DNA from: Pseudomonadota bacterium
GTDB taxonomy: Bacteria; Pseudomonadota; Gammaproteobacteria; Pseudomonadales; Pseudohongiellaceae
DNA length: 5,418 bases
Reading direction: 5' to 3'
NCBI GenBank assembly: GCA_022563075.1
Contig: JADFOC010000094.1
Location: 1-5,418, forward strand
This document shows, piece by piece, positions 4,770 to 5,418 of the stretch (position 1 is the first letter of the stretch; each line of letters opens with the position of its first letter). Both the position numbers and the translations under genes were made by a program. The notes beneath the pieces were generated by a model. That model had not been told where the DNA came from. It did not search any database and saw only the letters and a program-made list of their open reading frames with translations.

Positions 4770-5418
4770 ATGTCCTCTTCAAGAAAACTGGTGATATACG
4801 CCGCCCTGGTGGGCAATTCTCTGATAGCCATCATGAAATTCTTTGCCGCGTTCATCACCGGCAGTTCGGTTATGTTCTCCGAGGGAATTCATTCGGTGGT
4901 CGATACCGGCAACCAGATGTTGCTGCTGCATGGACTGAAACAGGCACAGAAGCCAGCCGACGATCGCTTTCCCTTCGGGCACGGCAAAGAAATCTATTTT
5001 TGGAGCTTTATCGTCGCCATCATGATCTTCGCTGTGGGTGCAGGCATCTCAATTTATGAAGGGATTCATCGCCTACTGGAGCCGGCTCCGCTGGAAAATA
5101 TCCTGATCATCTACATCGTGCTGTCTCTGGCCATCGTGTTTGAAGGGGGTTCCTGGTATATCGCCTTGCGGGAGTTCCGACAGGCTAAAGGCAAGTGGGG
5201 ATATATCGAAGCGGTACAGCGCGGCAAAGACCCTTCCATATTTGTTGTTTTATTTGAAGACACTGCGGCGATGTTGGGATTGATAGTGGCGCTGCTTGCT
5301 ACCGCCCTGACCCAGCTTACAGAAAACCTATACTTTGACGGTATCGCTTCCATCGTTATCGGATTAATACTCGCCGGCACGGCCTGGTGGCTGGCACTTG
5401 AAACCAAGAGCCTGCTTA
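4770..5418 (+). CDS. Cation diffusion facilitator family transporter, N-terminal part
   Basis: The frame stays open to the right edge (216 codons plus one base), so the 3' end is missing. Six membrane segments are visible at about 10-30, 33-54, 77-98, 111-132, 157-182 and 189-210, the CDF core. TM2 carries SEGIHSVVDTGNQ (37-49) with H41-x3-D45, the expected metal-site pair. FPFGHGKEIYFWSFIVA (67-83) is a strong family signature of the SEGIHS/ZnT9-like branch. TM5 carries FEDTAAMLG (162-170), with E163 and D164 where the classic H-x3-D would be expected. CDF proteins export divalent metals (Zn, Fe, Mn or Co) from the cytoplasm by proton exchange; the metal here cannot be told. An in-frame TAA at 4764-4766 makes ATG 4770 the first possible start; the Shine-Dalgarno is weak (AAGAA, 4759-4763). 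Confidence 0.9.
   Translation, partial: MSSSRKLVIYAALVGNSLIAIMKFFAAFITGSSVMFSEGIHSVVDTGNQMLLLHGLKQAQKPADDRFPFGHGKEIYFWSFIVAIMIFAVGAGISIYEGIHRLLEPAPLENILIIYIVLSLAIVFEGGSWYIALREFRQAKGKWGYIEAVQRGKDPSIFVVLFEDTAAMLGLIVALLATALTQLTENLYFDGIASIVIGLILAGTAWWLALETKSLL

Noticed and set aside
5111..5407. Minus-strand open frame opposite the cation transporter
   Set aside because: It is antisense to well-conserved CDF membrane segments and has no supporting motif.

Overview
The window looks like chromosomal DNA of a free-living, probably marine or aquatic, gammaproteobacterium. The basis is moderate base composition, Shine-Dalgarno-led genes with ATG and GTG starts, several exported or lipobox-bearing proteins, and families (DUF6265, DUF4404, NosD-like beta-helix lipoprotein, SEGIHS-type cation diffusion facilitator) common in that class. 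This placement is inference; no rRNA or other taxonomic marker is present. I see no tRNA, rRNA, CRISPR array, transposase or phage gene, and no gene-free stretch longer than about 150 bases.

Layout. At the left edge (1-260, minus) is the N-terminal part of an exported tetratricopeptide-type protein, divergent from a secreted DUF6265 protein (402-884, plus). A DUF4404 protein follows (945-1208, plus, GTG start). It converges on, and overlaps by 4 bp, a minus-strand gene for a small membrane-anchored protein resembling split beta-barrel flavin/F420-type proteins (1205-1612). That gene diverges from a MarR-family regulator (1722-2192, plus). Their shared 109-bp intergenic region is very AT-rich and carries a 3 x 15-bp repeat and a 20-bp near-palindrome, good candidates for the regulator's operator. 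Downstream of the regulator is a second membrane-anchored, possibly split-barrel-like protein (2335-2844).

The right half holds two tandem lipoprotein genes 22 bp apart: a small four-cysteine lipoprotein (2981-3385) and a 404-residue parallel beta-helix lipoprotein (3408-4622). After a 147-bp gap comes the 5' part of a cation diffusion facilitator (4770 to the right edge).

How the genes may work together. The most coherent unit is 1205-2844: a MarR regulator flanked by two small inner-membrane-anchored proteins of similar architecture, with a repeat-bearing divergent promoter. I propose a MarR-controlled envelope redox or ligand-binding module; this is inference from architecture and layout. 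The second unit is the probable two-gene lipoprotein operon 2981-4622. The remaining genes look like ordinary, poorly characterised accessory or housekeeping functions.
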